DNA of 14,679 nucleotides from Rickettsiales bacterium (GTDB lineage Bacteria > Pseudomonadota > Alphaproteobacteria > Rickettsiales > UBA1997), in contig CANKYC010000024.1 of NCBI GenBank assembly GCA_947487845.1, positions 1 to 14,679 of the forward strand, written 5' to 3'. Within the stretch, counting starts at the first letter, position 1. The number at the start of each line of letters is the position of its first letter. The translations under genes and the position numbers were made by a program. Below the pieces are notes generated by a model. The model saw only the letters and a program-made list of their open reading frames with translations. It made no database searches and had not been told where the DNA came from. This document shows, one piece after another, positions 13,558-14,679 of this stretch.

Positions 13558-14679
13558 ATTTAACATATCGCACAATCACAATGCCTGCGCTACCAGCTCC
13601 AGAATTAGGAGATTTGTTAGGGTCTGGGTCTTCAGGCTGATGAGGTGAATTTGATCCGCCACCGCCATTGCCAGCAGTTCCATTTGCAGAAGATCCGCTT
13701 GCTGCTGGAGGATTGACTGCTCCAGGAGAGCTGTTATATACACTTCCTTTTCCACCAAGGTTGTTGCTGCCGCCATCTCCTGCTTTGCTATATTGACCAC
13801 CAGTTGACGGAAAGTTTCCATTTGATGGAATCCATGTACCGCCCGATCCACCACCTCCAGAGCCATAAATAATTGCTGTACCGGTTATTGAGTTTGCAAT
13901 TCCATCTCCTCCTTTTCCACCAATTGTACTTAAAATAGCAGTACTCTCGCCAACTCCTCCAGCACCGCCACCGCCAGCACCAACGAAAGGTTGCCATTGG
14001 GCTGCAGTATTTCCGCCATTATTTCCATAGAAAGTAACATTTATACCGTTTGGCAAAGTTGATTTAGTGCCTCTTGTTGCAGCTCCTCCATTTCCTCCAC
14101 TTATAACCTTTGAGCTACCACCGCCAGATCCACCATTTTTACCTGCTGTAATACCAGTACCCCAAGATCCACCTCCGCCTCCGCCATAGGCAGTAATTTT
14201 ATCAAAAACAGAGTCGCCACCATTGTTGCCAGGACCAACACCATTATAATTATAAGAAACGGAGTCTCCTCCCTTTCCAACTGTCAAACTATAAGATTTT
14301 GCTTCAATTGGATAATTTTCTGCATAAGCAACTCCTCCTCCTCCTCCACCTCCACCGGGACCTTCATGACTTCCATTTCCACCACTTCCACCACCACCAA
14401 CCACCAAAACTTGAGCTTCTCCGCCGCTTGAGCAAGAAAGAGTTGTAGTTCCTACGTTGGTAAATTGATGAATTTTGTAATTTCCGACTTCAGATACAGT
14501 TCCACCAGAGCAAATTGGCTTAGGTGGGGCGCAAACTCCATTTACCATTTTATAGTTATTATCGGTGTCGCAAGCGGTGCAACCAGATGCAAGTGTGTAG
14601 CCAGCTTTGCAAGTGCTACAAGTTGTACCAGCGTAATTGCCCGAGCAGTTATCATTAGCAGAAATGTCAGAACAGCCAT
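13556..14679 (-). CDS. Cysteine-rich and glycine-rich surface or secreted protein, C-terminal part (5' end outside window)
   Basis: The frame is open to the window edge, so the Met at 14548 is internal and the gene starts beyond 14679. The visible protein has about 374 residues. The first 60 are cysteine-rich with short repeats (CSGNYAGTTCSTCKAGYTL, then GCTACD), similar to EGF- or furin-like cysteine repeats of surface proteins. After a CAPPKPICSGG linker comes a glycine-rich domain: YKIHQFTNVGTTTLSC, EAQVLVVGGGGSGG, many Gly-Gly-Gly runs, and the closing SAGIVIVRYVK. This begin-and-end pattern is typical of the Gly_rich domain found in secreted and phage tail-like proteins. The function is unknown; surface adhesion is only a guess. 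It runs convergent to ruvX. Confidence 0.8.
   Translation of the reverse strand, partial: GCSDISANDNCSGNYAGTTCSTCKAGYTLASGCTACDTDNNYKMVNGVCAPPKPICSGGTVSEVGNYKIHQFTNVGTTTLSCSSGGEAQVLVVGGGGSGGNGSHEGPGGGGGGGGVAYAENYPIEAKSYSLTVGKGGDSVSYNYNGVGPGNNGGDSVFDKITAYGGGGGGSWGTGITAGKNGGSGGGSSKVISGGNGGAATRGTKSTLPNGINVTFYGNNGGNTAAQWQPFVGAGGGGAGGVGESTAILSTIGGKGGDGIANSITGTAIIYGSGGGGSGGTWIPSNGNFPSTGGQYSKAGDGGSNNLGGKGSVYNSSPGAVNPPAASGSSANGTAGNGGGGSNSPHQPEDPDPNKSPNSGAGSAGIVIVRYVK

Noticed and set aside
13576..13866. Alternative frames inside the glycine-rich gene (also 13788-13997)
   Set aside because: They are low-complexity shadows produced by the GGN-rich coding sequence.
1..14679. tRNA, rRNA or CRISPR array
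   Set aside because: No cloverleaf, rRNA-like sequence or regularly spaced direct repeats were seen in the gaps between genes; the repeats present are inverted or dispersed pairs.

Overview
This is an AT-rich stretch (roughly one third G+C by eye) of a bacterial chromosome. It most resembles an alphaproteobacterium, possibly close to Rickettsiales or Holosporales. The reasons are a short 427-residue prolyl-tRNA synthetase without the editing insertion, an HdaA-type DnaA-like protein, the lepB-rnc pair, an isolated ccmA, the LemA/DUF3137 pair, and an RNase III with Asn where E. coli has Asp114. Almost no gene has a clear Shine-Dalgarno sequence. The species cannot be named from the sequence alone.

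Layout. 1-975 is the 3' end of a type I restriction HsdR gene. 1249-3505 (minus) holds ccmA, lemA and a DUF3137 gene, read in that order. 3545-4204 is a serine esterase of the carboxylesterase/phospholipase family. 4384-5069 (minus) is a small cell-envelope cluster: a seven-residue leader ORF encoding Met followed by six Cys, then a 118-residue putative secreted protein, then a 68-residue lipoprotein. 5226-8535 holds proS and, overlapping its stop codon, a large ATPase/TOPRIM-like protein of the OLD/PARIS type, whose start is displaced by an apparent one-base deletion in an A run. 8705-11714 is the tight run gpmI-lepB-rnc. 12052-13023 (minus) is gatC-hdaA, divergent from ruvX (13055-13537). 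13556 to the end (minus) is the C-terminal part of a cysteine-rich and glycine-rich surface protein.

The conserved genes serve housekeeping roles: translation (proS, gatC), glycolysis (gpmI), secretion (lepB), RNA processing (rnc), replication control (hdaA) and ruvX. Two loci look like defence: hsdR and the OLD/PARIS-like gene.

The intergenic gaps are rich in repeats. 11809-12046 is a complete miniature inverted-repeat element with 26-bp perfect terminal repeats and an 8-bp target duplication, and 1021-1179 is a truncated copy of it. Inverted pairs of a 26-nt hairpin unit sit inside these elements and again at 8532-8643. A 164-bp imperfect palindrome lies at 4211-4374 between convergent genes. 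These repeats repeatedly end at or inside stop codons, so the genome appears to carry small mobile repeats that settle just at gene 3' ends.

The most interesting items are the polycysteine leader ORF, the frameshifted single-gene defence candidate and the intact MITE-like element.
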